In this document: piece after piece, positions 20,820 to 32,635 of the stretch
Position numbering within the stretch: position 1 is the first letter of the stretch
Layout of the letters: every line of letters begins with the position of its first letter
Assembly (NCBI GenBank): GCA_023213315.1
Contig: JAKCPI010007844.1
Coordinates: 43,486 to 107,485 of the forward strand
From: Euborellia annulipes
Taxonomy: Eukaryota > Arthropoda > Insecta > Dermaptera > Anisolabididae
Direction of reading: 5' to 3'
Length of the DNA: 64,000 nucleotides
Notes under the pieces: model-generated
Databases searched by the model: none
The model's input: the letters and a program-made list of their open reading frames with translations, nothing else
What the model was told of the DNA's origin: nothing
Made by a program: the position numbers and the translations under genes

Positions 20820-22443
20820 CAGTGGCGGTCCCAGGATTTTGTCAAGGGGGGGGGGGGCCCAAATTTTTTTTTTTTTTTTAATTCATTTAAGCTCTTTTTT
20901 TTGGCAGCGAAGGCCATTTAGACCTATTTTATATATTTATTTCACCTGGTTTGGTAGCCAATGGCCCAAAATTTATGATGTAGGGAAGGTAAAGAATAGG
21001 GTGGCGCAAAAATCCGACTAATTTTTTTTTCGACCTCGTGTTAGTCTAAATCCGAAGAGAGGTCAATTTGCACGTATTTTACATGAAATCTAATATGTTA
21101 AATAATTTATCGTGAATAGAATATTTAAAAACTAATTTTTTTTTTCAAAATTGCACAATAAAACCCGTACGTACATAAGACGAACTGTGCTATCTGGGAG
21201 AATTTTATCACGAATCCAATGATGTACGGTTGCCTGCGGAAAACCTGTGCTGAATCCCGGTTGTTGCGGTTACTTTACAGATGCACTTTTTTGGTTTTTT
21301 TAGATTTTCTCAAAATTTCCTCTTACGATTTTGATTAAAATTAAAAAAAAAACAATTATTTTTTAGACTCTCTTTAAAATGTATATTCTCATTTTCGGGT
21401 TGAAATCTTTTGAAGACCATTTTACTCTTGTACTTCATAGGAAAGAGAAGAAATGATTGGCATGGTAACAAAATATAAATATTTTCCTATACTTATAAAT
21501 TTTACATCTTGAATTCGAATGTACCCTACTGTCAGAAATTAAAAATATGTCGACACAAACAAATCTGCTGTGAGAAGCACAGGACATAATTTTCGATTCT
21601 TCTTAGGTAATCGAAACTTTTGTACCATGGCAACCATTTCTCCTGTCTTTCCTATGAAGTACAAGAGTAAATTAAAGAGTTCTTCAAAAGTTTTCAACCC
21701 GATAATGAGAATATACATTTATTTTAAAGAGAGTCTAAAAAATAATTGTTTTTTGAATTTTAATCAAAATCGTAAGAGGGAATTTTGAGAAAATCTAAAA
21801 AAAACCGAAAAAGTGCATCTGTAAAGTAACCACAGCAACCGGGATTCAACACAGGTTTTCCGCAGGCAACCGTACATCATTGGATTCGTGATAAAATTAT
21901 CTTTATTGAGTAATTTTGAAAAAAAAAAAAATAGTTTTTAAATTTGTAATTAATTATAGTTTGCACAGGAATTTTTCAGGCAACCTATTCAAGATATATT
22001 ATTTAACATATTAAATTTTATGTAAAATAGGTTTCATCCAATAAACAGCTGGGTGCAAATCGACCTCTCTTCGGATCCCCTACTATATGACAATATTTTA
22101 GTTTCTCATGTTTTAAGAGACCTCTCCAAAGATGAGCTCAAAAAAATTTTTTAAGGGTTGAAAATTTGAGAAACGTATTTTTTCTCGTCTAAAATTTTAC
22201 CATAACGAGAAAAAAAAATCGATTTTTGACGAATTTAAAATTTTTAAAAATTTGGAGGGGATATGGAAAAATTTTTGAAAATGAGGCATTGAAATTTGCG
22301 TTTTTAGATACCCTGAGACGTGAAAAATTTATAATTTTTTTGTTTAGTTTTAAAATATTAAATAAAACTTTTGGATTTTTGTCTGTCCAAAGGGGGGGGG
22401 GGGGCCCGGGCCCCTCTGGGCCCCCCCCCTGGGACCGCTAGTG
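20820..22443. mobile_element. hAT-type element carrying a ~1-kb palindrome
   Basis: Ends CAGTGGCGGTCCC and GGGACCGCTAGTG; flanking TATGTCGA on both sides (20812-20819, 22444-22451). Between ~21040 and ~22085 lies a large palindrome centred near 21585 (CCGCAGGCAACCGTACATCA and its inverse), whose arms include pieces of the hairpin-ended repeat. No transposase. Confidence 0.82.
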
Positions 22444-22548
22444 TATGTCGACACAAAAAATCTAGTGTGACAAGCACAGAACACAACTTTCGATTACCGA
22501 AGGTAAGAGAAAGTTGTGTGCTGTGCGACTAGTTACACTAGATTTTTT

Positions 22549-22870
22549 TAATTTCATTTAAAATCTTTTTCGGCATCAAAAGCGACTTAGACCCCGTCTC
22601 TATTTATTTCAATTGTATTGTATTGTACAGATGGCCTTTCGCCGAAAGGATTGATAATAAAAAACAAAATTGTATTGTTACCAATAGAAATAAATATTTT
22701 GAACCCTTAACCTCCAACACAAGAAGCAGAAACTCTAGCCCAAGGGCTTTTTTATTTAAAATTACTTTGGAACTTATTTTGTTTACGGGGAAAGAGGTTT
22801 TTTGTTTTAATTTGTTTAAGGTCTTTTTCGCATCTGAGGCCATTTAGATCCCTTCAATTGATAGGTATCC
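22549..22870 (-). repeat. SINE family 2 tails
   Basis: Two minus-oriented tails (TCTTTTTCGGCATC...AGACCCCGTCTCTATTTATT; TCTTTTTCGCATCTGAGGCC). Confidence 0.55.
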
Positions 22871-23330
22871 TAAATTTTTATTTCGCTTGGGACGGGATGT
22901 GTACCCTCGACATCAGAAGCTAGGGGAAGAGATTTCTATAAACCTTCTAAGAATTAGAAAAATTTTATTAGCATTACTATCAATTTGAGTAAAAAAAATT
23001 GCAAGTGAACAATGGTGGCTTTCCATTCTAAGCGATAAAATTTATATGTTAGATAATCGGCTTCCAATTAGTTTAAATAAATATGATAATGATTATCGTC
23101 ATATTCAATAACGTCTTTCCATTATCAAAAATACAAAAATTTATGTTTTTATACAGTATGATTTTTTATTTGAAAAAGTTTCATCTACGATACAGTTAAA
23201 ATTACATAAATCTATGAATATAAGGTACAAACTTTTTTTTTTTAGGAAACAGCGGTCTTTTATCGTATAAAAAATCTTATACAAGCACCTTTTTAACCAA
23301 ATAATTATCTTTGTTGCATTTTTTTTTTTC
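22871..23330. other. Unassigned
   Basis: Nothing recognised. Confidence 0.4.
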
Positions 23331-23600
23331 TTAAAATTTTATTTGTTTTTTGAACAAGTTACGCGGATTGGGCGCTCTATCTTTACTCGGTTTAGAGAAA
23401 TTTTCTAGGTAAGGAATAAAGAAAAGAGCGATTGCAGCCGAAGGGTTAAAGTAGTTATGTCTATAATCCTGAGTTGAAGACAACTCGATTTCAAATCCAT
23501 CTAATGGCAAAAAATTAACCAACTCTATTTGAGGTGCCTCCTCCTGAGGTAAGGAATCGGGAACCCACCTCAGTATTATTCCCATTAAAGTTACTCTTCA
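23331..23600 (-). repeat. Relative of the region downstream of the 40434 hammerhead
   Basis: Minus strand GCTGCAATCGCTCTTTTCTT, TATTCCTTACCTAG matches 40508-40545. The open frame 23331-23585 runs through it but shows no domain. Possibly the 3' flank of the hammerhead-bearing retroelement. Confidence 0.45.
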
Positions 23601-23681
23601 GAGTAATCACAACGTATCATATCTGACACTAATGACGGAAGAGAGAGAATATGTTAAGTGGAAAAATTTTAAAAACAAATT

Positions 23682-23920
23682 GGCCTTCGGGCTTGGTGTA
23701 GTAGGGGTTAGCGTGCTAATCTCGTATACTAAAATACTAAGTCTCGGGTTCGGACCCCAGGCAGTCCGATGATTTTATTTAAGCCATTTGGATACCAAAT
23801 GACTTAAATAAGAATGCTTGGACCCAAAATCAATTACGGATATCATTAAAGTCTTATATGGCCTGAGTTGCCGAAAAGGCTGTGTGAATGTGTGTGTGAG
23901 TGTGAGTGAGAAAAAAAAAA
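23682..23920 (+). mobile_element. SINE family 1, near full length
   Basis: GGCCTTCGGGCTTGGTGTAG, B box GGGTTCGGACCCC, CAGTCCGATGATTTTATTTA, AAGTCTTATATGGCCTGAGT and poly-A. Polyadenine tract at 23911-23920. Confidence 0.8.
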
Positions 23921-24471
23921 TTTTCGAATAGAAACTTGAAAAATTGAAGATTCAGAAAAAAAAAAAAAAAAAAGCATTGGAAATTTTCTATAAAATTGGA
24001 AAATTATAGGCCCCTACTATGAAGAAATTCAAAGTACCAAGCTCATTTGAATGAGATATTCAATTCAAGGGACCATAAAATATAAAACGACATTATTTTG
24101 GGATACAAAGGGGGGCCACTCCATTTCATTTTTAACAATTCAGTATACTATTTTTCCTTGAAGAGGGGGTCAACTAAAATTTAGGCCTATTTTAAGAGGC
24201 CCATTTAAATTTAAATTTATTCATCTTAAGTCGATGAGAAAAGTGGCTGTCCAGCAATTAGATTAATATGTAGAAAGAGAGGATGCCAGCCAAACAGGAT
24301 AGCCTCTATCGAATGAAAACCCCAATACAAGAAAACATTTCATCTTTAATTAGATAGATCATTTCTCAAGAAAATGTTGAAAATTTCAATGTATACACCA
24401 TCGAGATGCAGATAGACTTGTTATATACAGTATTGACATATACAAAATTATATATATAAATATAATATATA

Positions 24472-24913
24472 TAGAGTTGTCAACAGTCTGTTCATAAACT
24501 TATTAATTTTACAATAGCCTAGGTGTATAAATAACAATGTAAATAATTACATTGTTAATGTACATTTGTTACATTACATTGTTAATGTAATTATTTACAT
24601 TGTTAGTGTATACACATTGCTATTGTAAAATTAATAAGTTTATGAACCATTGGCGTAGCCAGAAATTTTTGATGGGGGAGATCAAGAAATTTTTTTCAAA
24701 AATTTAAGATTATTTTAGGGTATTTATAAATCATTTTGGTTTGTTTTTTTAGCTAGAGTAAATTATTATATTATACTTTCTCTTACCCTATGTGAAATAT
24801 AATTTTTATTAAATATTTAGTCATGGCTTGGGTCTCATGGGAGGGGGGTTTGAACCCCCAAACCCCCCCTGGCTACGCCTATGTTATGAACAGACTGATG
24901 ACAACTCTATTTA
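24472..24913. mobile_element. Fold-back repeat split by a hAT MITE
   Basis: AGAGTTGTCAACAGTCTGTT and AACAGACTGATGACAACTCT are inverted; inner arms ATTAATTTTACAATAG / CTATTGTAAAATTAAT and ATGTAAATAATTACAT palindromes. The hAT at 24648-24883 interrupts the right arm. Confidence 0.75.
24648..24883 (+). mobile_element. hAT MITE with perfect 8-bp duplication
   Basis: CATTGGCGTAGCCAG and CTGGCTACGCCTATG are inverted; TTATGAAC flanks both sides (24640-24647, 24884-24891). 236 bases. It carries an internal ACTTTCTCTTACC, the core motif of the hairpin-ended repeat. Confidence 0.85.
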
Positions 24914-25304
24914 GTAAAAAACTCCAATGCAACTGAAGATGGCATGATTAAATCGGCCGAAACGATTTAATAGATGCTCCCTGCCTGGCTGCTTTCCTCT
25001 TCAATCCTTTATTCAATTCTACAGAGCCACTTTCTACATTAAACTTATGTATTTTATGAAGCCTATTTTATATTTTTATATATAATTTTGTAGGTTATAT
25101 GTTAATATACGTATAACAACTCTATCAGCATCTCGATATATTGAGATTGCCAATATTCTCATAAGAGCTGATGATGGCATTATCGAATTAAAGCAAAACG
25201 TTTTCTTGTATTAGGATTTTCATTTGATAGAGGCTATCCTGTTTGGCTGACATCCTCTCTTCCTATGTATCAATTTATTCATCTTATTATTTTTTTTCAT
25301 CTAA

Positions 25305-25569
25305 ACTGGGGGTTCTTAAAATGTAGTCTGCGGACCTCCAAGGATCCGCGAAGTGGTTGCTGGGGGTCCGAGATATGGTATATTGTTGAACCAAAAATTC
25401 AAATATCCATATACTTTATACATATAGCCCTACACCAAGAAATTAATACTGATTCAAAAATCAAGCTTGAAGGGTGACATATAATGCTTACAGTTAGAAA
25501 CGGGTCCCCGAGAAAAAAAAAAGTTCAATAGGGGATCAGCGAACTACACAAGTTTAAGTACTCCTGAAC
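25305..25569. mobile_element. Decayed hAT-type element
   Basis: CTGGGGGTTCTTAAAATGTAG...CTGCGGACCTCC at left and CAAGTTTAAGTACTCCTG at right resemble the CAGGGGTTCTTAAA class; target duplication unclear. Confidence 0.45.
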
Positions 25570-26360
25570 TAAATTATTTTCCGAAATTTCTTGCTCATAT
25601 TTTGGCTTTGTCTAAGCAGATATAACCGTAAGAAAAAATGGCGCCGAGACTAGAGACCATAATAGAAAAAAGCATTTAAAAAAGATAAAATTTTGAAAGG
25701 GCTATGAGAAAAAAAAACGAAAAAGCTTAAGAACTTTTGAACCAAAATTAAAAGAAAATGAGTATTTTATGTTAAATTAAAATTACTTACTGTTTTTTTT
25801 TATTAATACTTAAAAAATATAAATCAAAATAATTCACTTTTAATAAAAACTCAATAAATATTAAAATTTAATCTTTTAATTATAAAGCACCACTGAGTCA
25901 AATGTCATAAGCTAAAAGAACGAGCTTTAAGAGTCAACTGATGTAACAGACTCTGATAACAAGTATATATAGCATTTCATAATGAATTTCTTAAAAATCT
26001 TCTAAAGTAGAGGGGAGATCTGGAGGAGAGCAAAACAAAAGAATTTCCTCCATACAGCATATTGCTAAATATTCTTCAAAGATAAAATTCTAAAAACATA
26101 CTATGTCTAATGACAAATAATTTAAATTTTAAAATTATTCATTAAAAAAAAAAAAAAAAATATTTTTATAAAAATAATAGAATAATCTTTTGTTTTTTCC
26201 AATAGTTTCATCACAAAAAATGTTGAAACAGAGGGAGAGAGGTGAAATAGAGAAAAAAGGAAAAACATTCGAGCAGAAAAAAGACAAGAAAATCTATGTT
26301 ATTCTAACAATAAAAAAAATGTCAAACAAAAAGATTGTGAAGTTGGTCGGGAATAAAAAA
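25570..26360. other. Unassigned
   Basis: AT-rich; nothing recognised. Confidence 0.4.
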
Positions 26361-27045
26361 AAAAAATCTGGTGTGACTGGCGCACAGCACACAACTTTCT
26401 CTTACCTTCGGTAATCGAAAGTTGTGTTCTGTGCTTGTCACACCAGATTTTTTGTGTCGAAATATATTTAGTTTCCGCCAATATATTAGAATTTAAGATG
26501 TCAAATTTATAAACATGGGAAAATATTTATATTTTGTTACCATGGCAACCATTTCTCCTATCTTTCCTATGAAATACAAGAGTAAAGTGTGCTTCAAACA
26601 ATTTTGAGGGCAAAACGAGAATATACATTTGAAAGAGCATCTAAAAAATAATTGATTTTTGAATTTTAATCAAAATCGTTAGAGCGAATTTTGAGAAAAT
26701 CGAAAAAAACTGAAAAAGTACATCAGTAAAGTACTAGTACTCTTTGGCCAATTTTGATTAAAAGCTTATTTTCCGGTCCCGGGAGGTATTTAACTTAAAT
26801 ATAAAATTTCATCCTCCTAGCTCAATTCCTTCATGCTTAAAATTGAACACACACACACAGACAGACACACAGACACACAGACACACAGACAGACAGACCA
26901 TGTCGCGAAAACCACTTTTTTGGATTCAGGGGACCTCAAAACGTGAAGATCCATCAAAATCTCGACATCGAATTTTTGACATGAATCCAATACTTTCTCT
27001 CTATATATATATTACATATATACATAGGTAAGAGAAAGTAAAAAT
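26361..27045 (-). mobile_element. Hairpin-ended repeat, full-length
   Basis: Right hairpin (TCTGGTGTGACTGGCGCACA...CTTGTCACACCAGA) first, then GTTACCATGGCAACCATTTC, a CA/GACA microsatellite, CATGTCGCGAAAACCACTTT, GGATTCAGGGGACCTCAAAA and the left hairpin GGTAAGAGAAAGTAAAAA. About 685 bases, no coding capacity; serves as a reference copy. Confidence 0.88.
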
Positions 27046-27401
27046 ATTTAAGAAAAAACTGAATGCCACAAAAAACCAAAAAAGGTCAAACAAAAGAGTA
27101 GCTATTAAACTAGAAAATTAGGAACAGAAAAAAATGGTAAATATTTAAAAAGCGCTTGCGGTAAAATAGAGCTTTTCCGGCGTTACGCCCGCCCAAAATC
27201 AGTACGCCTCTTATTGTTTGCACTATCTTATTTGAGAGAAATTTTGTGTGATGGCACCTAGGGCTGTGAAAATAATGGATTAATCGATTATTCACCGATT
27301 ATTTTCTTAAAAAATATTCGATTATTTAAAAAAAATTATCGAATAATCGATTATTTTTCATTATCGGTTATTTTCAGGAAATATGCGTTTGACTCGAACA
27401 C
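27046..27401. other. Mostly unassigned, possible hAT left end
   Basis: 27258 onward (TAGGGCTGTG, then repeated TTAATCGATTATT) looks like the left end of a TAGGG-class hAT; no right end seen. Confidence 0.4.
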
Positions 27402-27559
27402 TAACAAAAAATCTGGTGTGACTGATCGCACAGCACACAACCTTCTTTTAACTTCGATAATCAAAAGTTGTGTTCTACGCTTGTCACACCAGATTTTTTG
27501 TGTCGACATATATTTAATTTCCGACAGTACAGTACATTCGAATTTCAAGATGTAAAATT
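27402..27559 (-). mobile_element. Hairpin-ended repeat, right part
   Basis: TCTGGTGTGACTGATCGCAC hairpin to AATTTCAAGATGTAAAATTA, then cut by the SINE. Confidence 0.75.
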
Positions 27560-27735
27560 AGCCCTCGGGGCTTGGTGTAGAGGTTAGCGTGCTAGCCTCG
27601 TATACCAAACGTCGCGGGTTCGGACCCCGGGCAGTCCCTGATTTTATTTAAGCCAATTGGATACCAAATGGCTTAAATAAGAATGCCTGGACCCCATATA
27701 TGTAGATTAAATCAATAACGGTTATCGTAAATGTT
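27560..27735 (+). mobile_element. SINE family 1, 3'-truncated
   Basis: GCCCTCGGGGCTTGGTGTAG, GGTTAGCGTGCTAGCCTCGT, B box GGGTTCGGACCCC, ATACCAAATGGCTTAAATAA; ends before the poly-A tail. The head is the clearest tRNA-like A/B box pair in the window. Confidence 0.8.
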
Positions 27736-28453
27736 ACAAATTCGTTTTGGCCTCCCTGAGTATAAGAATTAACGATTTGAGTTGAGGTTAAAATTTAATA
27801 TTTTTCTAAGGGTTGATCTCAAACTAAAATGCCAGGCGTCATATTATCATCATCATCATTATGATTGTCAATGAGAATAAACCTTTTGCAACTAATCATT
27901 GACCAAAGTAATTACATAGCAAAATTTGATTTTTTTTTAAAGTAAATTATCATAATGGCAAATATCAATAAATTCAGAGATTATATTTTTAAAACAGTTT
28001 ATATAATTGGTTCATTATCTTCACAACCAAATAGAAACTACGAGAAAAATTCTGCGGGTTATCATTCTTGACCATCAAAGACCGCTTGTATATTAAAAAT
28101 CATTGACCACTTGCTCAATGAGAGGAAATTGTCACAGAAATAAATTATTCATTTTCTATTTTTTTTTACTCTATTTCTTTTTTTTTTGAAGTTTGAATTA
28201 ATAATACCTACAATAAATAACATTGATTCATTATTATATAAATAATATATGTTATTTCACAGAATAGCTGCTGTTGATGTTAGACATCAGGAAAGCAAAT
28301 ACTAGATGAGCAAATAATCAAAAGGCCTTTGGATGTCAAACCTTGAGGGAACGTTTCGGACTAAATTTTATTTGTCCATCTTTTAAAAAATCAAGTTTTT
28401 TAGAGAATTTCTTTCTCTCTTTCTTTACTTAAAATATTTTTATAAGGTAACAT
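27736..28453. other. Unassigned
   Basis: Nothing recognised; a short CAT repeat at 27845. Confidence 0.4.
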
Positions 28454-29140
28454 TTTTACTTTCTCTTACCTATGTAGGTATATATGTAATATATATAGAG
28501 AGAGAAAGTATTGGATTCATGTCAAAAATTGGATGTCGAGATTTTGATGGATCTTCACGTTTTGAGGTCCCCTGAATCCAAAAAAGTGGTTTTCGCGACA
28601 TGGTCAGTCTATGGGTGGGTGGGTGTGTGGGTGGATGGATGGGTGCGTGGGTGTGTGTTCAATTTTAAGCATGAAGGAATTGAGCTAGGAGGTTGAAATT
28701 TTATATTTAAGTTAAACACCCCCCGGGACCGGAAAAATAAGCTTTTAATCAAAATCGGCCAAAGAATACTAGTACTTTACTGATGTACTTTTTCAGTTTC
28801 TTTCGATTTTCTCTAAATTCACTACAACAATTTTTTTTTTAATTCAAAAATCAATTATTTTTTAGATTATCTTTAAAATGTATATTCTCATTTTGCAATT
28901 GAAATCTTCTGAAGACCACTTTACTCTTGTATTTCATAGGGAAGATCGGAGAAATGGTTGACATGGTAACAAAATATAAATATTTTCCCATACTTATAAA
29001 TTTTACATCTCAATTCATATGTTCCGTACTATCGGGAACTAAATATATGTCGACACAAAAAATCAGGTGTGACTGGCGCACACTCTTACCTTCGGTAATC
29101 GAAAGTTGTGTTCGGTGCGCCAGTCACACCAGATTTTTAT
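28454..29140 (+). mobile_element. Hairpin-ended repeat, full-length, 'flop' loop
   Basis: Left hairpin TTTTTACTTTCTCTTACC...AGAGAGAAAGTA; right hairpin with loop CTCTTACCTTCGGTAATC, the opposite orientation to 22454-22548. Internal GT/GGTGT microsatellite replaces the usual GTCTGT repeat. Confidence 0.87.
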
Positions 29141-29621
29141 AATCTTATGTAGAGTACTACTTTCGGTTGAAGTATTTACGTACACCAAAAGTTGATACAG
29201 ATCTATAATTTTAGTGTAATTATATTCTAAATTTCATCGATCTGGGCTTCTTTCTTTGCGAAACAGAAAGAGGAATTTGCAAATTTTCTATAGATATAGA
29301 CACTGCATATGTATAATTTATCTTCACATGACTTACACATAACAACTTGAAATAACTTTTTATTTTTGGTGATATGTCGAAAACTTTGTCACTTAATTTT
29401 TTAATGTTAAAACAAATAAAATATATATTATAGGGTTTGACAGTTTTTGAATTTCAAAATTCTTACGCAAACTTAAATTATATAGGCCTATATATTTATA
29501 TACCACTACATAGCCTATACTTAAAAAGAAAATTATAAGAAACTTCTCAATAACCAATAGAATAGAAAGAAAGTCGTGCATTTTATCTCTCTTCCCATTG
29601 ATCTTTTATTTAGTTTTTTAT
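29141..29621. other. Unassigned
   Basis: Nothing recognised. Confidence 0.4.
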
Positions 29622-30275
29622 TTTTACTTTCTCTTACCTCTATATATATGTTAATATATATAGAGAGAGAAAGTATTGGTTTCATGTCAAAAATTCGATG
29701 TCGAGATTTTGATGGATCTTCACGTTTTGAGGTCCCCTGAATCCAAAAAAGTGGTTTTCGCGACATGGTCTGTCTGTGTGTCTGTGTGTGTGTGTGTCTG
29801 TCGTGTGTGTGTGTGTGTCTGTGAACAAAATATCTCTAGAACGAAAAGAGCTAGGAGGTTGAAATTTTATATTTAAGTTAGGCACCCCCATGGGACGTGA
29901 CACGAAGCTTTTGAACAAAATCGACCAAAGAGTACTAGTACTTTACTGATGCACTTTTTCAGTTTTTTTCGATTTTCTCTAAATTTGCTCCAACGATTTT
30001 TTTTTAAATTCAAAAATCAATTATTTTTTAGATTCTCTATAAAATGTATATTCTCATTTTGTGATTGAAATCTTCTGAAGACCACTTTACTCTTGTACTC
30101 CATAGAAAAGATAGGAGAAATGGTTGCCATGGTATCAAAATATAAATATTTTCCCATACTTATAAATTTTACATCTTGAATTCAATTGTACCCTACTGTC
30201 GGAAACTAAATACATGTCGACACAAAAAATCTGGTGTGACAAGCACAGTACACAACTTTCGATTACCGAAGGTAA
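29622..30275 (+). mobile_element. Hairpin-ended repeat, ends inside the right hairpin
   Basis: Complete to CACAACTTTCGATTACCGAAGG-TAAG, where it stops: it ends at the inner ACTTTCTCTTACC/GGTAAG motif rather than after the second hairpin arm. Confidence 0.85.
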
Positions 30276-30873
30276 GGAGCTTCTTGAAATAACGCTATTC
30301 GTGATTATTTTTTGCAAAACTCATTTTATATTTATTAATTTTAAAAATTTAACAAATGAAAAAGACTTTCTGTTGTATAAATTGAATAATTTACTAAGTC
30401 ATTTAATGGATTGTCCTTGTTTCAATCGTTTCGATTAGTCAATTAATTGATTATTGAACAAAATCACTCTTTGCACTTAAAAATGTCAAATAGAACATAA
30501 GAAAATTAGTGTTACCAGAATATATAGTTATATTTATGAAAAGGTAGATATTATGATGCGAAAATAACGTTAAGTATAGATATATTGCTTTTGACAAGTT
30601 AAAAATTAAATGTTTTTTTTTTTTTTGTCAAGATTTTATATTTCGGAATGGACTAGGGCCTTAGCAAGAAAAGTATATTAGAGTTAAAATACCTCCATCC
30701 CCGAAAAAAATAAATATATAGGTACAAATATACAATAGTTAGAAAAATATTTTATATCCTATTTAAAATTTATTAATTTCCTTGAAAGGGAGAATAATCG
30801 TCCCCTCCACGTACTCACAGAATGTCAACTCTAGAGTGAAATTTATAAAGAATATTGTTTCGATTAAATTAGT
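30276..30873. other. Unassigned
   Basis: Nothing recognised. Confidence 0.4.
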
Positions 30874-31375
30874 AAGAAGGTAGAAATGAGAGATGCAGCT
30901 AAGGTTATTTCTTTATTCATTTATGTACCTGTTCATCAGTGGCGTAGCGAGGGGGGGGGGGGGGCAAGGGGAGCAACATGCTCGCTACTCACAAAGGGGC
31001 GCCTAATGGTTCGCAAAACAAAAAATTGCTGGATAATTTTTATTTTTATTATAAATGATTTCTGGAAAATATATTTTAAATTTAGTGCCAGCGTAATATA
31101 ATAATTTTGTATATTTTACATATACACTGCCCCGCAAAAAAAGTGGCGCACTTTGTTTCTTCTTAAAAAGACCTATTTTACTCTACCTTAATGATACTGA
31201 AATTTATTAAACATTTAATATGAAGTATCTTATACATTTCTAAGTAAATTTAACATAAATCCATATCATTTTAATAAATAATTATAATTTAATCAAAACA
31301 AAGACAAAAATGTTGGAATTTTTTTATTAACGCCAAATTTTTAATATTTTAAAATTCAACAAAACATATCGAGAC

Positions 31376-31638
31376 CAGGGGCGGATTAAAGGGGGGGGGG
31401 GGGGGCGAGGGGGCGATCGCCCCCCCCCCCCCGAGAAGAAATTCACAATGTTATAAAAACTAGTAATCTAAAGAAATTAAGATTTCTGGGCTTTAATTTC
31501 AATTGAATTTGTTACCAATCAATTTAAATAAATAGGAAAGGGGTCTAAATGGCCATAAATGCCCACAAGTCCTTAAATAAAAAAAAAAAAAAAAAAAAAA
31601 AACGCTCCCCCCGACAAAATTGCATTAATCCGCCACTG
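31376..31638. mobile_element. hAT MITE (level 5)
   Basis: CAGGGGCGGATTAA and TTAATCCGCCACTG; perfect duplication ATCGAGAC (31368-31375, 31639-31646). Carries G and C runs and a SINE family 2 tail (31510-31603). Confidence 0.82.
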
Positions 31639-31645
31639 ATCGAGA

Positions 31646-32202
31646 CAGGGCCGCAGACAGACTTGACGGGCCCCGGGGCTACTTACTAATATAGGCCCCC
31701 CTCAAAAAAAAAAAAAGTTTTTTTTTAGTATATAAAAGGCTATTGTGGCCTTCATGACAACAATTTTTTACACAGTTTTTGACACAACTTTTGAAATATT
31801 GCAATAGTTATACATAGCTTACAATATTTATTTAAATGAAGTTATTTAAAAATTTTTCAAAATTTCCTAAACAAAGAGTTACAATAATTTATCGAGGCCA
31901 GATCCGGACAGAGCATTTCCGGGAGAATCTGGGGGTATGGAAATTTTTTTGAAAATTAGCCATTGAAATCTGCGTTTTTAGCTTTCCTGAGTCGTGAAAA
32001 AGATCAAAATTGATTTGAGCTTAAAGAACCCGGGCCCCCTGAGCAAAAAAATTTCAAGAAAATGATTTTTTTAATTGAAATTTTAACCATGAAATTTCAT
32101 TTTTATTAGAATTTTAAGGTGGGAGCGCAATGGGCCCGGGCCCCCTCGGAGGGCCTGGGCCCCGGGGATATAGCCCCCCTGCCCCCCCTGTCTGCGGCCC
32201 TG
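31646..32202. mobile_element. hAT-type element (level 4)
   Basis: CAGGGCCGCAGACAG and CTGTCTGCGGCCCTG ends. TATCGAGA precedes the original left end (31367-31374) and follows the right end (32203-32210). Its left boundary was split by the level 5 insertion one base into the element. Confidence 0.78.
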
Positions 32203-32635
32203 TATCGAGATTAAGTTGATTTGTCTCAAAAATTGAAAATACACATATTTTTCTAAATTTTATTTAAATTGTATAATTTAATTAAAATGTTTTAAATTTG
32301 TGCTAAAGTTATTTAGAAATGTATAAGTTTGTTCATATTAAATGTTTAATAAATTACAGTATCATTAGAATAGATTAGGACAGGTCTTCTTAAAGAAGAA
32401 ACGAAGTGCGCCACTTTTTTTGCGGGGGAGTGTAATATTATATGGTTTTCGAATGGGGGGGGGGGGGAGGGGCGCGCTAAAAAGGTATTGTGCACGGGCG
32501 CGAGTTAAGCTCGCTACGCCACTAACTGCTCATTACTTTTCGCCACCTCTGAGGATGGTTCAAAAACGTCAGCTGTGTGAATTAAATGAATAAAGAAATA
32601 CCCTTAGCTGTATCTCTCATTTCTACCTTCTTATT

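Larger units (their letters stand above)
20047..22548 (+). mobile_element. Hairpin-ended repeat split by a SINE and a hAT
   Basis: Segments 20047-20530, 20770-20819 and 22444-22548 join into one family copy: left hairpin ACTTTCTCTTACC, internal blocks, GTCGACAC and right hairpin TCTAGTGTGACAAGCACAG with inner loop GATTACCGAAGGTAAGA. The SINE (20537-20715) and the hAT (20820-22443) are later insertions. Confidence 0.82.
24285..25262. mobile_element. Fold-back with decayed hammerhead centre, hosting further insertions
   Basis: Arms 24285-24420 and 25130-25262 share CAGCCAAACAGGATAGCCTC and AATACAAGAAAAC in inverted order. Decayed cores: CTGATGATGGC (25165) and CTGAAGATGGC...GGCCGAAACG (24930-24970). 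23921-24284 is unassigned. Confidence 0.65.
31125..32432. mobile_element. Tc1/mariner-like element at TA (level 3)
   Basis: Terminal repeats CACTGCCCCGCAAAAAAAGT...GGCGCACTT and the inverse ending GCGGGGGAGTG, about 48 bases, flanked by TA on both sides. Long subterminal palindrome, no transposase. Confidence 0.8.
30937..32525. mobile_element. hAT-type element (level 2)
   Basis: CAGTGGCGTAGCGAG and CTCGCTACGCCACTA are inverted; flanks CTGTTCAT and CTGCTCAT differ by one base. Long G runs at both ends. Its body is mostly later insertions. Confidence 0.78.
30874..32632. mobile_element. Outer fold-back of a five-level insertion stack
   Basis: AAGAAGGTAGAAATGAGAGA...CTTTATTCATTT at left and the inverse at 32585-32632. 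The right arm keeps a decayed hammerhead string (CTGAGGATGG...AAACGTC). Interrupted by the hAT at 30937. Confidence 0.75.

Noticed and set aside
26843..27031. Peptides such as SRKPLFWIQGTSKRE recurring in many open frames
   Set aside because: They arise from the conserved non-coding block of the hairpin-ended repeat; frames are not preserved between copies.
27560..27640. Functional tRNA gene
   Set aside because: A and B boxes are present but no full cloverleaf is seen, and the same head is followed by a shared SINE tail in many copies.
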